Origin: Antedon mediterranea
Taxonomy: Eukaryota; Echinodermata; Crinoidea; Comatulida; Antedonidae
Assembly: GCF_964355755.1 (NCBI RefSeq)
Contig: NC_092670.1
Location: 707,001-771,000, forward strand
Direction of reading: 5' to 3'
Length of the DNA: 64,000 bases
This document shows, piece after piece, positions 34,800-47,204 of the stretch; positions within the stretch are counted from its first letter, which is position 1; the number at the start of each line of letters is the position of its first letter. The translations under genes were made by a program, and so were the position numbers. Under the pieces are notes generated by a model. The model worked only from the letters and a program-made list of their open reading frames with translations, did no database searches and was not told the origin of the DNA.

Positions 34800-35262
34800 C
34801 GAACGATATACAAAATACACGAACGGAAAATATGGATACGCATCAATGCGCACGGAGCTGTATCCCGGACAACGTTGCCAGGCCAACTTCGGTATTGCCA
34901 GAAAAAAACCGTTGATTTTAAGATTTTAAATCGTCATTTACTCGATGAATAACCGTTTATACGGTAATAATTTTATCTAAAAAAATTCTAAATACGTTTC
35001 TGCAAATGCACAAGCCTTTTTTAGAAAATACTCCATAGATTTCAAGAGTTATAGCCAAAAAACTGCAAATTGTCCATTGGAGGGATAGGAATATATTCGC
35101 AAAGTGACGTCACCCGCGAATTTTTTTGATTTTCAAATGGGGCTTTCCCCAAAAGGGCCAATTTATATTTTGTAACAATATACATTCTAACAACACCTAA
35201 TAGCCCCCAAAACATCATTCTAAAATGAAAAAAATCGAAAGTCCATTTCAGGTCCATTTTAA

Positions 35263-36714
35263 GGCTAGTGACCTTCATTCAGGTAATAAAGAACACGTGA
35301 AAAGGTAAGGTGTCTGATTACACCTACCTAGCCTAACATTTTGGCTAAACGTGGCATGCAGTGAGTTGATTGAACATTCCTCGCTGATTATGCACAAAAT
35401 AAGCTAACATAACATACACTACAGTGTAGTGACTAAATATGCATACACAACAACTCAATAAATCATTAATAACTATTCGGCAACCTACCTGTGGGGTTGC
35501 CCGAGTTGTAAACGTCACAGGGCAGTCCTCAGTCTCCTCATCAACAACACAACGATTTCACAGCCTCCAGATCCTTACCTCAGCTTCCTCAACTGTCACA
35601 GACACAGACGGGAGGCCAAGCCGGCCAGGCAGGGAGTGTTCTGAAATTTAAAAACTCTCTAAAACGCCGCCTAAGTATACTCTGCAAAATATAACAACCT
35701 ACAAGATCGAATAAAAGCTTATTTTAACTGCTAGTACGATAAAAAATATGTTGGTCTTCCTTCGAATTCAACAAATTTTAGAATGAAAAGATTGGTATTT
35801 CTGTCGGTTTTTCCATGTTCTCCGGAAACTGGAAATTCCCTCGTTGTTGGTTGATAAAAAATGGAATAATCCACAATAATTTACGGTTCTGAGTTAATAA
35901 TCTTCGAAATATTTAATTATTATACATTTTATTTATATATATATAGATTAAATGTATAAAATATCCCGTACTATAATTGAAATTGGATTTAAATTTACTA
36001 TTAAGTGCATATTTTTATTTTAGAAAACCAATAGTGTACCTATTTACTAATGGAATAACCCAAATCCGAGAGTATTATCAAACACAAGAATCTCCTGTTC
36101 TTCAATTTGCATTCAAAACACAGTATCGGAAGTACAGGGTTAAAAGGTCAAACTGGGCGACACCATTTCACAGCATGGAGCAGCGCCCCCTCCAAACTAG
36201 GAAGTCAATTACTCTACCCCCTTAGAGTATTAGCAGATCCCCTCTATGATTTTGACTTTCTAATTTGATGCGGGCGCCCTACTCCATGGCTCACAATGGC
36301 GCCACCCATAGCTCTATTCTATCCCACAATGCCTTTCGAAATTGTTACGCGCTTCGGACGAACAGGAGATTCTTGTGTTATAAGTTCTTTGGTATTATTG
36401 GTCTGAACATTAGATTGGATGATAACCATCTATCAGGGCGGTATCAAACGAGGTCTAAAGGGCAATTCAATATGGCACTCTGACTTCAGGTGACAAAATG
36501 TACATTTGAATGATGACATTAACAAAATAATTACACAAATCATCAGACCAAAATTATGAGATTGCCGAGTTTAAAAAAAAATATTCACCTTTCTGCTAAA
36601 TACAACTAAGATATAAAGGCATGGGAAACAGCATGGAGTAAAGAATAAGAATAATTATTCTTACTCCATGGAAACAGCAACAGTTGTCTGTCAACATAAC
36701 ACCAAAAACAATAA
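35263..36714. other. Intergenic, no gene seen
   Basis: This stretch lies between the nested transposon block and the large TTAA element. It holds the inverted repeat at 36050-36400 and a palindrome with AGAATAATTATTCT at 36648-36662. No coding exon or conserved motif could be supported. Confidence 0.5.
36050..36400. repeat. Imperfect inverted repeat
   Basis: AACACAAGAATCTCCTGTTC at 36081-36100 is inverted at 36360-36379, with weaker similarity outward and inward. The centre contains GAGTATTAGC-type sequence near ACTCTAC, also inverted. It looks like a small TIR element whose exact ends I could not set. Confidence 0.4.
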
Positions 36715-36718
36715 TTAA

Positions 36719-39700
36719 GAGCCATTGTCTGTAAGAATCAAAGAAATATCAAAAAGAGTGGCAGACTCAAAAAAATGGATTTCTTTCAAATTTTGCACAT
36801 GGCCGGCTATATATGTGTTGAGAGAAATCAAATATGAAGTATTTTTTATTTCACACGTATATTTCCATGGCAACGGCCAAATTTGTGTTTTTGACAAATT
36901 TTGTCCTTTTTTAAGGTTTTTAGAAATGGATATTGGTACTACTTTGATGAACGATATTTTTGTTTTTTTCCTTTAATTATAAAAAATAATTAGTGTATGC
37001 ATAATAACAATGCATTGTGTACCTGTTTCAAATTTTTATATTTTTTTTTATTTCATACTTTGGGAGATACCATTTATTTAAAAAGGGGTGTTTTTCACTT
37101 TGTTTAAATTGTTCAATGCAACTAAACTTTACTTCACCATAACGCCCAAAGTGGTGTATTGTTTTAGCTGATTTATTACAAATAGGTAGTTCTAATGTTT
37201 AATAATTGATTTCTAAAATAAAATACTGGGGTAAATTTAAAATCTACAAGCAGTGTTGCGAGAAACATAGGCATTTTTATAAAAAAAAAAACATGGTATA
37301 TTAGTAAAAACATTTTATTTTCTTTGATTATTTGATTTGAAACTCATTGGTCAGAAAAATTCTTAATGTTTTATATAGTTCTAGTTGTGTTGTGAGAAAA
37401 AAAAAATTGTTTAATTATAGATTCTGTAATTCCCAGTTTTAATGTCATTTTATAGGTTATATCCTCTGGAAATTTGAATAAATTATCAGATCATAAATCG
37501 TCAGATTACTCCTCTCTTATTTTGAAGCTCCTCTTTTATTTGTTTACTTCTTTTATTTGCTAACCTAAGCAGATCCCACATGCCCATCCACCACCACTTT
37601 CAACTACCACCCCTCCCCCCCCCACCCCCACCCCGACTATAACCACAAAAATATAAACTGCAACACTTTGGTCGATCATCCACTATAGAGTGTCAAATGC
37701 ATGCATTCAAGCACCACCCACACTGCCGCTACTATCGCCCCAATGAATAGACGGATTCAAACTCCTCCATCCCACCCCCTCCCCCTTTCTCCAAGCCCCC
37801 ACCCACCCCAAGTTAAAAATTGCAATGCAAAGATAGGACATACAGTTAAGTTTTTAGACCCTCGCCTTCAACCCCTAACTATTTAAAAGTCCTGGATCCA
37901 CCACTTTCCCCTCCCCAAAATAGAACCAATCAAAAGTCAATAATATACTCAGGTATGTTAATGCTACATAACAAATATTGAAGCCCTGATTTGAAATTTC
38001 ATTTCATTTAAGGTCAGCATGTAAAATATCACACATTATTATTAAATATTGTTTTTAAATTCTATATTTTTTTACTGTGATGGTTGGATTCAGTATTAAT
38101 TATTAATTAATAATTATCTGATAATTATTTAATTTCCTTAGTTATGCATAGCAACAGTTACTATGGTAACTAAAATTGAGATATTCTTTAGATTTTGCAT
38201 ATTTATCTTATACAAATTTAAATTTGTAGATTATTAGCAGGCATGCCTTATTTGTATTTTCAAATTACCGTTTCACAAGGTCATATTCGTAAGCACTTTC
38301 TTCTGTGATTATTTTTATTCATGAAAACCCCATATTTTATTTACAGCGGCCACCTCCCTTAACGGACGCACTTTGAAAAGTCTGCTTGTTCTTCCTATCT
38401 AATTAGTGCATTTGGTGCTTACCGTAAGCAGCTGCGGGCACCTTTTTATACAAAAAATGAGATTTTTTGTAAGCGGCCAATCGAAAAATGTGATACTTAT
38501 TGCATGGACCTATGAATTAGAGGTGCATGTTTATTGTATTTCTTTATATATTAGCTTTATTTTGAAGAGGTTTTAAAAACATTACTGTGAAGAGATGAGA
38601 AAACTACACAGATTTTGACCGACCATTTTTCATATGATAAAAGTTTTTAAAATTGTCTGAAAATGCTAAAAAATACTAAACCACCTGATTATAAATAATA
38701 ATAGGCCTACAATTATAAGCGGCCACTTTTCCAGGTCCCGAGGGTGGCCACTTACGGGAGGTTCAACTGTATTTAAAAAAACAATTATCCTTAGTTATGC
38801 ATAGAAACAGGTTCTAAGATAACATAAATAATACATTTTGACATAACTGACCCAACAAATGACCCTTTCACAAGGTCAGACATTTCTGGGATTCAGTAGA
38901 TAAGTAAATTTTGGAAAAAGTAGTAAAGCTATGTAATCAATTGTTTGTAGTCATGAAACCCCATATTAAAAATATTGTACTTAGTTACGTATAGAAACAG
39001 TTGCTACAATACATTATAGGTAAAATATTAATGTCATTTTTTTCATGAAAACTCCATATTTAATTTTTTTTTTTAAATATCATTAGTTACAAGTTTAAGA
39101 TAACACTAACGGTCATTTTTTTACCTTTATTCAGATTCGTCAAGACTTTCTTTCTGAGATTATTAGGATTCAGTATTTAAAGTAAATTTGGCAAAAAGTA
39201 GAAATGTAAAACTATGTAGAAAAAATGTTTTGTATTTATGAAAAACCCATTATTTTTTTGAAATTTTCGCATAGAAACAGTTACTATGGTAAAATGTTAA
39301 CCTCAAAATGAATGAATTTACAAGGTCAAGTTTGTCATTAATGGAATGCAGTAGGCCTAGAAGTAAAATTGAGAAAAATTACAAATGCAATCAATTCTTT
39401 GTATTTATAAAAACGTCATTGTTTACGTTTTTTTAAAAAATTACTTTCCTTAGTTACACATTAGTTGCTAAGGTAACACTATAGGTAAAATATGAAAATT
39501 GTTGAGAATTGTTATGAACTATCTTGTAAATTTTGATCCGAACATTAATAGTTGTAGTAAAGTGGGGACCTGTCCTGTTTTGCATTCTGACCCCTTTTGA
39601 CCTCAAATGACCTATTTACAAGGTCAGATTTTTTGGGAGGTCTTTCTGTATCTCTTTACACAAAATAGATTTAAAAATTTATAAAAACCATTGACGCAAT

Positions 39701-40480
39701 TATTTCCAAGTTTAACATTATTTTCCATCAACTAAATATTTCAATGCAAAATACTGTTTTTCTGGCAATTAATTGAAATAAACCTGGCAACACATTCTAC
39801 TATTTTATCTAAACTATTCGTATGACTCTAGTAGCATTATGACAAGCCACATATACATTTTATTATTGGATTAGCCATAATTTAAATTGTGTTTCATGTG
39901 TTTTGTTTGTTGATATTTTGTTATATTTTTTGTATTTTTCGTATTTTCCTGGCAACACAAAACCTATGTACGAAATTTACCCCAGTGTTTTTTTCGTGAT
40001 TATTGTTGACAAACCTATTGACTATCACATTAAAAAACCTCATTGATTTAAAAACACCACTTTGGAAGTTATAGGTACGTTTATGAGGCATACTTTTATA
40101 AAAAAAATATTTTTTAAAAACACCCCTTTTTAAAATAATGGTATCAACCAAACTCCATTTTGTAATTTATTTTTTTTCTACATTAAATGGAACTCAATAC
40201 ATGTTGATTACACTGCTATAAACTAAAACTGTATACTGTAAGTATTTTTGGTTAAAATAAGTATACAAGTTTGTACTTTTTCACTATAGAAAATCTGTGA
40301 AAAATGGCAAAAACATCAAAATTTGGATAATTGACCGTTGTCATGGCAACGGAGGCTAAAAATTAAAATGAATGTTGTAGATATGCTTTTTATTGAAATG
40401 TCTATTCATGGTAAAAATTTGAGAGAAATCCATTTTTTTACATCTGCCACCAAATCTTTGATTTTTACAGACAATGGCTC
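36719..40480. mobile_element. Large TTAA-flanked element with long inverted ends (3.76 kb)
   Basis: Both ends read GAGCCATTGTCTGTAA inwards and are flanked by TTAA (36715-36718, 40481-40484). The first 80 bp of each end match well, and similarity continues weakly for several hundred bases (for example AAAGTGGTGT at 37149 against its complement near 40060). The interior (38100-39700) contains degenerate repeats built around CTTAGTTATGCATAGAAACA and CAAGGTCAGA. There is a C-rich stretch at 37610-37640. No transposase frame is visible. The long ends and internal repeats resemble a foldback-type element. Confidence 0.65.
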
Positions 40481-40906
40481 TTAAGTAGTTTAGTTTGAAA
40501 GAACTAATTTAAAATGCAAATTTTAATACAAAATCCATTTTATTTTTTTTTTGGTATCTGCAAAAAGAGTTCATATCATTCATGTCAATCTCTGACTGCA
40601 TATACTTTCTATCGGTTGCGTCCAGCTGTGATCAGTAACTTGTTACGGACATAAAAACATTCACAATAAGTTAAATAACCATTATTTATTCATTCATCTG
40701 ATAATCTTATATATAAAATTTAAAAATAGCTTTATTTGCTGTATCTGAATTTCTTTGTTTAAAACAGTCAAATTGCATTAAAAAAAAATCACCTTTAGTT
40801 TAAAAAACAATTATACGTAACTATTATTTTGCGAAAATCAACATATATATTATTGCCTCATTTATTCATATTGTTCCTATTTTGTTGACGCTTCCATCAT
40901 AATTAC

Positions 40907-42683
40907 TTATATACTATCCTTTTCATACCAACGGCCATATATATTAGCAGCTAATAGTGGATTCTCAATACCGTTTTCCACAGTCCTTATATGGTCATAT
41001 GGAAACTCAGATATCCATTCCTTACCGATCACTGCCAAATTTACTTTGTTAGTTACAATTTCCGGAAAGAGGTGAACTTTAGAATTATAACCAGTTATTC
41101 CAAGACTGATATTCTGGAATATTTCAGTTGCTGTTTCAATCTCACCACCGCATTTGGTTCCTTCATTCACCTGACATCTGACTAAGCTGCATGTTTGGAG
41201 GTAGTACTGACCGTTGTGGGTGTGTAATCCGTCAAAAGCGCCAAGAGCGTACAGTTCGTAGCTACTCTTTTCTCTGCGCGTAAAGTCCAGATGGCAGCAG
41301 ATGGTGCCGTTACAGATTGATATCTGACCAGAAGCCCCAGTAAGAGGTTGGAATGTGTACATATCATCATTCAAAATGCCTTGGAAAGTGGTATTGTCTT
41401 GATGGGTTGTCTTTTGATTATTCTTAGTTCCATCATTTTGCAGAAACTTATTGTGATCTCCATTCATATACTTCTGCTGTTGTTGGTTATCCTCCTGCTG
41501 TTGTTGGTTATCCTCATCCAGAAGAGCTCTCAACACTGGTGAAACTCTTTCTAAGGAATGCTTATCCATGGCTTTCAGCTCGGAAATAATCTTATTTCGA
41601 ACTTCTGGAACGATATTGGTACTTCTATGATTCGGAACATCAACAATTAACAATTTAGACCTGTACGTTACCATGTCGTAGTGATACGTCAAAGCACCGA
41701 TCTGCCCATTATATATTCCGCTACCCGTCATTTTGACAATTGGTAAATGTTGATTGGATGCTAGTAGTGTAGTATTATAATGTATGGCCCACGCTTCTTG
41801 GTACTCAACCGCACTAAGCAATGGCAACTCATTCATCCAAGCTGTTGGAAATGCCATTATGTCTACTCCAACGCCATACACTAAATCTATAGCTGGGTAG
41901 GGGAAAAGGATGTCAAAACATGTGAAAAGCCCAATTGTTCCAAAATCAGTCTTAAAGACACCGTAGTTATCTAAACCGAAACCAGAATCAAATATCTCTT
42001 TTTCATCGGCGTAAACTTTCATCTTGTGATATCGAGCAACTAACTGCCCATTACTTGCAAATGCAACATCGGTATTGTAAATGAATTGTCCATCTGGTGG
42101 GCATGGGGCATCTACTTGACAAGGTTCAACGGAAATCACATTTGCCACGATTATTATATTATTTTTAATCGCTAAGCAGCTTAACTTCTTAAGTATGGTG
42201 GTATTATTAAACTGCACATTAGTACACGGTATAACGCTAGACATGTATGGATTTGGAACCTTTTCTCCAAAATACGGAGCTGTATTTCGTGTCTGACCAA
42301 ACCCGGTGATTCCATATTCTGGGAAGACAATAATTCTTGCTTTCTGAAATGATAAAAGTGAAATAGAAAAAATATCAGTGATAGAAAATATGTTTTTTCT
42401 ATTTTAATTCTGGTATTTCCAATCCAATCTATGATCCTCATTCCATTTTCAATAAGCAGACTTAAGATGAAACTGGGGAACATACCTGTTGTGATGCTGT
42501 TTGAATCAGTTCTTCAAAATGATTGAGATTTTTGTTTATAACTTTCAAAGCTGATTCCTTGTTTATAGAGGACAGCACCTCAGAGGTAACTGGCTCGACA
42601 ACAGCGGCAATGAAGGTGTCACCTGCCTTGACCACAGATATGGCACAAAGGAACAACATCCAGCAAACACAGGAGAGATCCAT
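40907..42683 (-). CDS. Vanin/biotinidase-family amidohydrolase, complete, two coding exons
   Basis: Exons 42486-42683 and 40907-42343 are joined in phase 0 across a 142-bp intron, giving 544 residues, the usual size for biotinidase and vanins. This family uses a nitrilase (CN-hydrolase) fold to cleave amides such as pantetheine or biocytin. A signal peptide is clear (MDLSCVCWMLFLCAISVVKA, then GDTF). The catalytic triad is visible: Glu75 in VFPEYGI, Lys173 in YHKMKVY and Cys208 in FTCFDILF. The C-terminal part has the cysteine-rich base domain of the family. There is no hydrophobic tail, so a GPI anchor is unlikely and the enzyme is probably secreted. A Gln/Asn-rich insertion with two copies of EDNQQQQ (21-bp duplication near 41470-41515) splits the two domains. 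I cannot say whether the substrate is pantetheine or biotinyl amides. Confidence 0.92.
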
Positions 42684-43887
42684 TCTTGAAGACAAAAGAA
42701 ACATTTCATTAAATAAAATAAGTAGTGTATGATGGACATCTTTTCTAGCCTTCAATGAAATTCGAATACCTACAGTAACATAACAAATAAAAGAATTTTT
42801 TTTTAATTTTGAGAAGCGGTATATATATTGTTTGAAGGTTTGCATGGCGAAATCAAATGTTGCGGTACACCTTGTATATTAGTTCTGAAAAGAACTGTTG
42901 AGTTTCTCAACATTTCTTTGCAGAACTAATGATATAGATAGGCCTATAAGTGGTGTACCACAAACTTTATATCAACAAGCGGTGTATAATTATAATAATT
43001 AATGTACGGTGGTACTGTATACTTCAATTCAATTATCTTTATGGTTAGGTTGCATTAACACTATTCAGTGTTGAGCCCAATGATAGGATTACCTAGGCTA
43101 GGTGCGAAAGCGCACTAGCTAGCTACACTGTGTCTAGGCCCTATAAAAATTGGGGCGGAGGTAAAGGTGGCCAAAAAAGCACTCACTGACATGAAGGCCA
43201 GGTCAGTCAGGACAGGTTGGATGACCGCCGTCCATTGGATTGAAGGTAAATTACATGCTAATAAAGTTTAATTTGTTTACTAATGATATTAATAATAAGG
43301 CTAGCTGAATAATAGACTAAATTAAAACAACTACATCTAGGTTAAGCCTGGGCCTAGCGACTAAATTAATTACTTTTTGCCCGACTAAACTCAGCTCTGC
43401 TGTGTGTGTAGTAAGCGGCGGCGCCGTGGAGCCGTTTTGTCACATGCGAATGTTATTCTTTTTTGCTTGTATGGAACGCGAGAAACGTTTTATTTGCAAT
43501 GCGTTAACCAGCATTTCGGAAATAATTTTAGTAATTACAAATGAATGCAAATTCCTCCTAAAATAATGATTCAAAACAATTAATTGAATCGCCTCTGTAA
43601 AATTAGAAAGTGCTAAGTGTATTCAAACAAGCCTCGCATCGTAGCGAAAATAAAGTAGTCTTTCACGTTCCATATATAATCAGAAACAATAAAGGAAATT
43701 TTCGAAAACGATGAGCGTTCCAAATCGGCTACCTAAACATATCTGACAATTACATTCTAAGCCTAGAGAGGGCGACAGACGTTTTTGTTGACATTTTAGC
43801 TTTGTGAAAAATTGTGTGTATAAAAGGAAGTGACTCTCTTTTGTTTTGATGTTTATAATTCTATTTTATTTCAAATAGTTTTCAATC
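42684..43887. promoter_or_regulatory. Shared upstream region of the vanin and MBOAT7 genes
   Basis: The two ATGs face away from each other with 1,204 bp between them. The middle (43060-43460) is less AT-rich and has several TAGGCCTA-like and CTAGCTAG stretches; no clear TATA box or initiator is placed. A dispersed repeat lies on the vanin side. This could be a two-way promoter, but nothing in the sequence proves shared control. Confidence 0.35.
42817..42990 (+). repeat. Dispersed repeat upstream of the vanin ATG, related to 6400-6510
   Basis: It shares TTGTTTGAAGGTTTGCATGG and the GTGTACC...CAAACTTT end with 6400-6510. The inside holds a hairpin (AGTTCTG...CAGAACT with GTTGAGTTTCTCAAC). It begins about 130 bp upstream of the vanin start, so it may lie in the 5'UTR or promoter. 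Confidence 0.45.
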
Positions 43888-46800
43888 ATGAGCCAAGATG
43901 AATTTATATACTTACTGATGTTAATTATCTCCATGCCTCTAGGCTACGTGGTGCAACAGATTAAAATCCCTAACCAAAAAAGATGGATATGTTTTGGTGC
44001 AGGGATAAGCATGGTTGCTATTGTTTGTGGACAAAATATTATTCATTCACTAATAACTACTTTTGTTAGTTCATTAATTATCAAATTTTCAAGTAAAAGG
44101 TATGTGTGAAAACCTGTACCGGTATTAATATTAATAATCAAACTAGACCTATGAGTTGTTTGTCATTATCAAATCATTATCAAACTAGACCTATGAGTTG
44201 TTTGTCATTATCAAATCATTATCAAACTACAGTATATTAATAATTTTTTTTCTTAGGTCCTGTCCAACATTATCGTTTCTGTTTGTGTTCGGATATCTCA
44301 CTTTTTTCCGTACAACACATTATTTTGGATTGCCGCCTCCAACTTCATTTTCAAATGTTGTTCAGCTGCTGTTGACTCTAAGGGTAGGTAAAATTTGCAC
44401 CAATATGATACCTACAAATAAAAGTGCATACAAAAGAGAATTGTGATGATTTTTAAAACATTCTCAGTCTGACTATTCTGTATTGGGAAAACATAAAAAA
44501 AAACAAGAGAAAGTATATATGAATGACATTTTAAAACTATATACAAATATCAGATTAACTAGATGCTTGTCGTATATAAACACAAAATTATTATTTGTTG
44601 GTAGATGGTTGGACTTGCATTTGAGATACAGGACTCATGGAAGGCAAAGGAAAAAATAGCAAAATCCAAAACAGAGGAGATAGACAACAGAACATTGATG
44701 GCAGTGATTGATGAGGCACCTGGTATAATAGATGTATTTATGTATGCATATTGCTACATTGGTATTCTAACAGGCAAGTGCATTTTAAAGACAGTAGCAA
44801 TAATTATATGTCGCACTCTCCTAGAGTATGCATAATGTAACAAAATCATGCAGAACTACCAGAATGTAGAGGGTGTCTTTTCTTTTTTCCGTTTCTCATA
44901 ATAATTGTAGCATTGTTTTACACAAGATTTACAAAAGAAGTTACAGTAGCAATATGTTATACTTTCCTGATTTTGTACATTTAGCATTGTTTTTTTCCCC
45001 AATATACAAACAGATTTTTGAAAACATTCCAGCTTCCTCCCCCTTCCAACTTTAACAGTACTACCTGTAATGTCAACAAATAAAAGAATTCTCTAAATAT
45101 GTGATGGAGGTTTGTTCAATACAAAGAGATTTATGAAACCAACCAGCTCCCCAACATCCAATTTTCTATATAAAGGAAAAAAAAACTAATGATTTATTTG
45201 TTTGTGTGTTAAGGACCTTATTATAAATACAAAGTATACAGAGATATGATCAAGCAAACATGTGATATACCAACATTAAAGCCTGCTTTCAACCGTCTTA
45301 AGTACATCGTTCCATTTGGTGGTGCTTATCTGTTGCTGTCTCAGTATTTCTACATCAACTATATCAGGGAAGATGAATTCTATGACAACCCATTTTGGTA
45401 CAGGTAAGAAGTACAATACTACAATGTTGTAAACTAAATATAATTGTTATTTTGTATAATGCCTCAGTGATGACATCATTTCCATCACCATTGTAGCACC
45501 AGTTACTACCGAAAGAGATGGATGGACCACCCTCGTAAAATATTGTTGAAATAAATAAATATAAACTATAATTAACGAAAAATTAATGAAAATGAATCAA
45601 TTTTTGTGTTTTAAACGAACAGACTTAAAAATTGTCTTTTTTGAAAAAAGAAACCAGTACACTCGTCTGGAGTATGGTGATTAAGAGTTTCAATTTAGAC
45701 TAATAATGCTTGTTGTATATTTCAGATATTTGTTTATGTTTCCAGTGTTCATCGTGTTCAGACTGCGAATGTTTTCAGCGTGGGTTCTGTCAGAAGTTGT
45801 TTGTATATTTGCTGGGTTAGGTGCCTACCCAACTCAAACAAATCCTAAATGTGCTCAGGGACCTACTAAACCACTGCCTCAAGATAGGTAAAGCTCCTTA
45901 CTCAATATATCAACAATATAATTTACATTTCCACATTTGTCTACCTCAAGAATTTAAACTAAATACTTTATTTTGAGCGTGCCCAAATGCGTTTTATACT
46001 CTATTGCTTCCGTGTTCTTTAGTTGCACTCAATTATCTGTACCAATAAAAAATTTATCTCACGTTTTTCTGCCTTGTTTTAAGGTGTTACACATTGCCTG
46101 GGTAAATTAAATGTTTAAAAATATTACAGTTGTTTAAAATATTAGGAATGAAATTAAAATTGTTTTAATTTTTGTTCTAGTGAAATATTAAGTACAGATT
46201 ACAACTTTGAAACAATCCACAACATTGATGGTTACATGTGCGACACGGTGTCAACACTGCGTGATGCGATGCGCTACTGGAACATGACGGTACAATGGTG
46301 GTTGAAGAACTACATTTACGTCCGATGTCCAATCAAACCGCTACGGTAACTGGTTCATTGTTTAGAAATTCATTGAATATTATAGTACTGTAATGTGAAG
46401 GTTTCCAGTACACCATGCGATTTCTAAAAAAAAGGAAGTAAAATTAGTGAGAATATCTTTTGTTTTGTTTGTAAATTGATAAAAAATGTCAAGTTCAATA
46501 TAAGCATAATAATAATTTTGGAATTGAAGTGTGGAAATTCTTAAGCTCTGTCTACACCATCAAACTGTATGTGACAAATGTCATTTATTTTATTGATGTG
46601 TATTGTATTGTTTTGATGAATAAAGAGATTGATTTGGTATACACGACAACATCATATCACATCACACTTTTTTTGTAAGGCTAGTTTGATAGCGTAGACA
46701 GAGCATTACATAAAGTATTACTATGTAAAATGCATTCTGAAAACCAAACATAAATTTTCATTCATTAAACTCACCAGCGGAATTTCCCATAGGTTGCTAA

Positions 46801-47204
46801 TTTCAACTTTTCATATTTGCAGAACTTCCATTACACTGTTTGTGAGTGCAATCTGGCATGGTGTTCATCCTGGTTACTTCCTGAGTTTCCTCACCATTCC
46901 CATCATGCTCTTAGCAGAAGACCTTATGATCCAAGCATTCCGTACGGAAGGGAATTCCTGGATCTACCGTAAACTCAACTGGTTCGTTAGAAGCAGAGGT
47001 CTTGATTATCTAGCGATGGGTTTCCTATTATTATCTTGGAAAGACACGATACGATTCTGGAGTTCTGTTTATTTTATCCCTCACATATTTAGTGTTTTGT
47101 TCATTATTATTGGTTTGGTGTTCAAACCAAAACAAAAGAAGTTAAAGGATGAAAAAGATAATATTAAACAAGTAAGCCAGAGTATTGGAAAGAAGACAGA
47201 CTAA
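43888..47204 (+). CDS. MBOAT7: Lysophosphatidylinositol acyltransferase MBOAT7, complete, seven coding exons
   Basis: Exons: 43888-44099, 44257-44383, 44605-44773, 45214-45403, 45726-45887, 46181-46345, 46823-47204, giving 468 residues (human has 472). MBOAT7 transfers arachidonoyl-CoA to lysophosphatidylinositol in the ER membrane. The match to MBOAT7 rather than other MBOATs is clear from MVGLAFEIQDSWKA, YCYIGILTGPYYKYKVYRDM, FETIHNIDGY and MRYWNMTVQWWLKNYIYV (catalytic Asn). The catalytic histidine is in SAIWHGVHPGYFLSFLTIP. Many hydrophobic segments are visible. The start ATG follows an acceptable context and is the first in frame. Intron 3 uses a GC donor (44774), which is required to keep the frame. 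The gene is head to head with the vanin gene (1.2 kb between ATGs) and tail to tail with BFAR. Confidence 0.96.
44125..44230. repeat. Tandem duplication, 42-bp unit, about 2.5 copies
   Basis: AAACTAGACCTATGAGTTGT with TTGTCATTATCAAATCATTA occurs twice and begins a third time, in MBOAT7 intron 1, 30 bp before the exon 2 acceptor. Confidence 0.75.
45510..45570 (+). repeat. Second copy of the LINE-like 3' tail
   Basis: GATGGATGGACCACCCTCGT and the following AAATAAATA run match the tail at 13885-13930. It lies in MBOAT7 intron 4 and is truncated at its 5' side. Confidence 0.4.
46543..46706. mobile_element. Short MITE, copy 1 (AGCTCTGTCTACAC ends)
   Basis: The ends AGCTCTGTCTACACCATCAA and GTTTGATAGCGTAGACAGAG are inverted copies enclosing AT-rich sequence. 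The same ends occur at 52594-52741. It lies in MBOAT7 intron 6. Confidence 0.65.

Larger units (their letters stand above)
31833..35258. mobile_element. TTAA-flanked TIR element, copy 2, inverted and interrupted by another insertion
   Basis: The segments 31833-32482 and 34800-35258 together are an inverted copy of the element at 30172-31312, with the same TIRs and flanking TTAA (31829-31832, 35259-35262). The two halves are separated by a 2.3-kb insertion. The copies differ by a moderate number of substitutions and small indels, so both are clearly related but not brand new. The two copies lie only 520 bp apart in opposite orientation, which gives an inverted repeat with about 640-bp arms. 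Confidence 0.78.

Noticed and set aside
37701-37886. Proline-rich frame
   Set aside because: It is translated from a C-rich simple stretch inside the TTAA element.
40907-42683. Plant- or bacteria-type nitrilase
   Set aside because: The signal peptide, the cysteine-rich C-terminal half, the total length and the FTCFDILF motif point to the vanin/biotinidase family.
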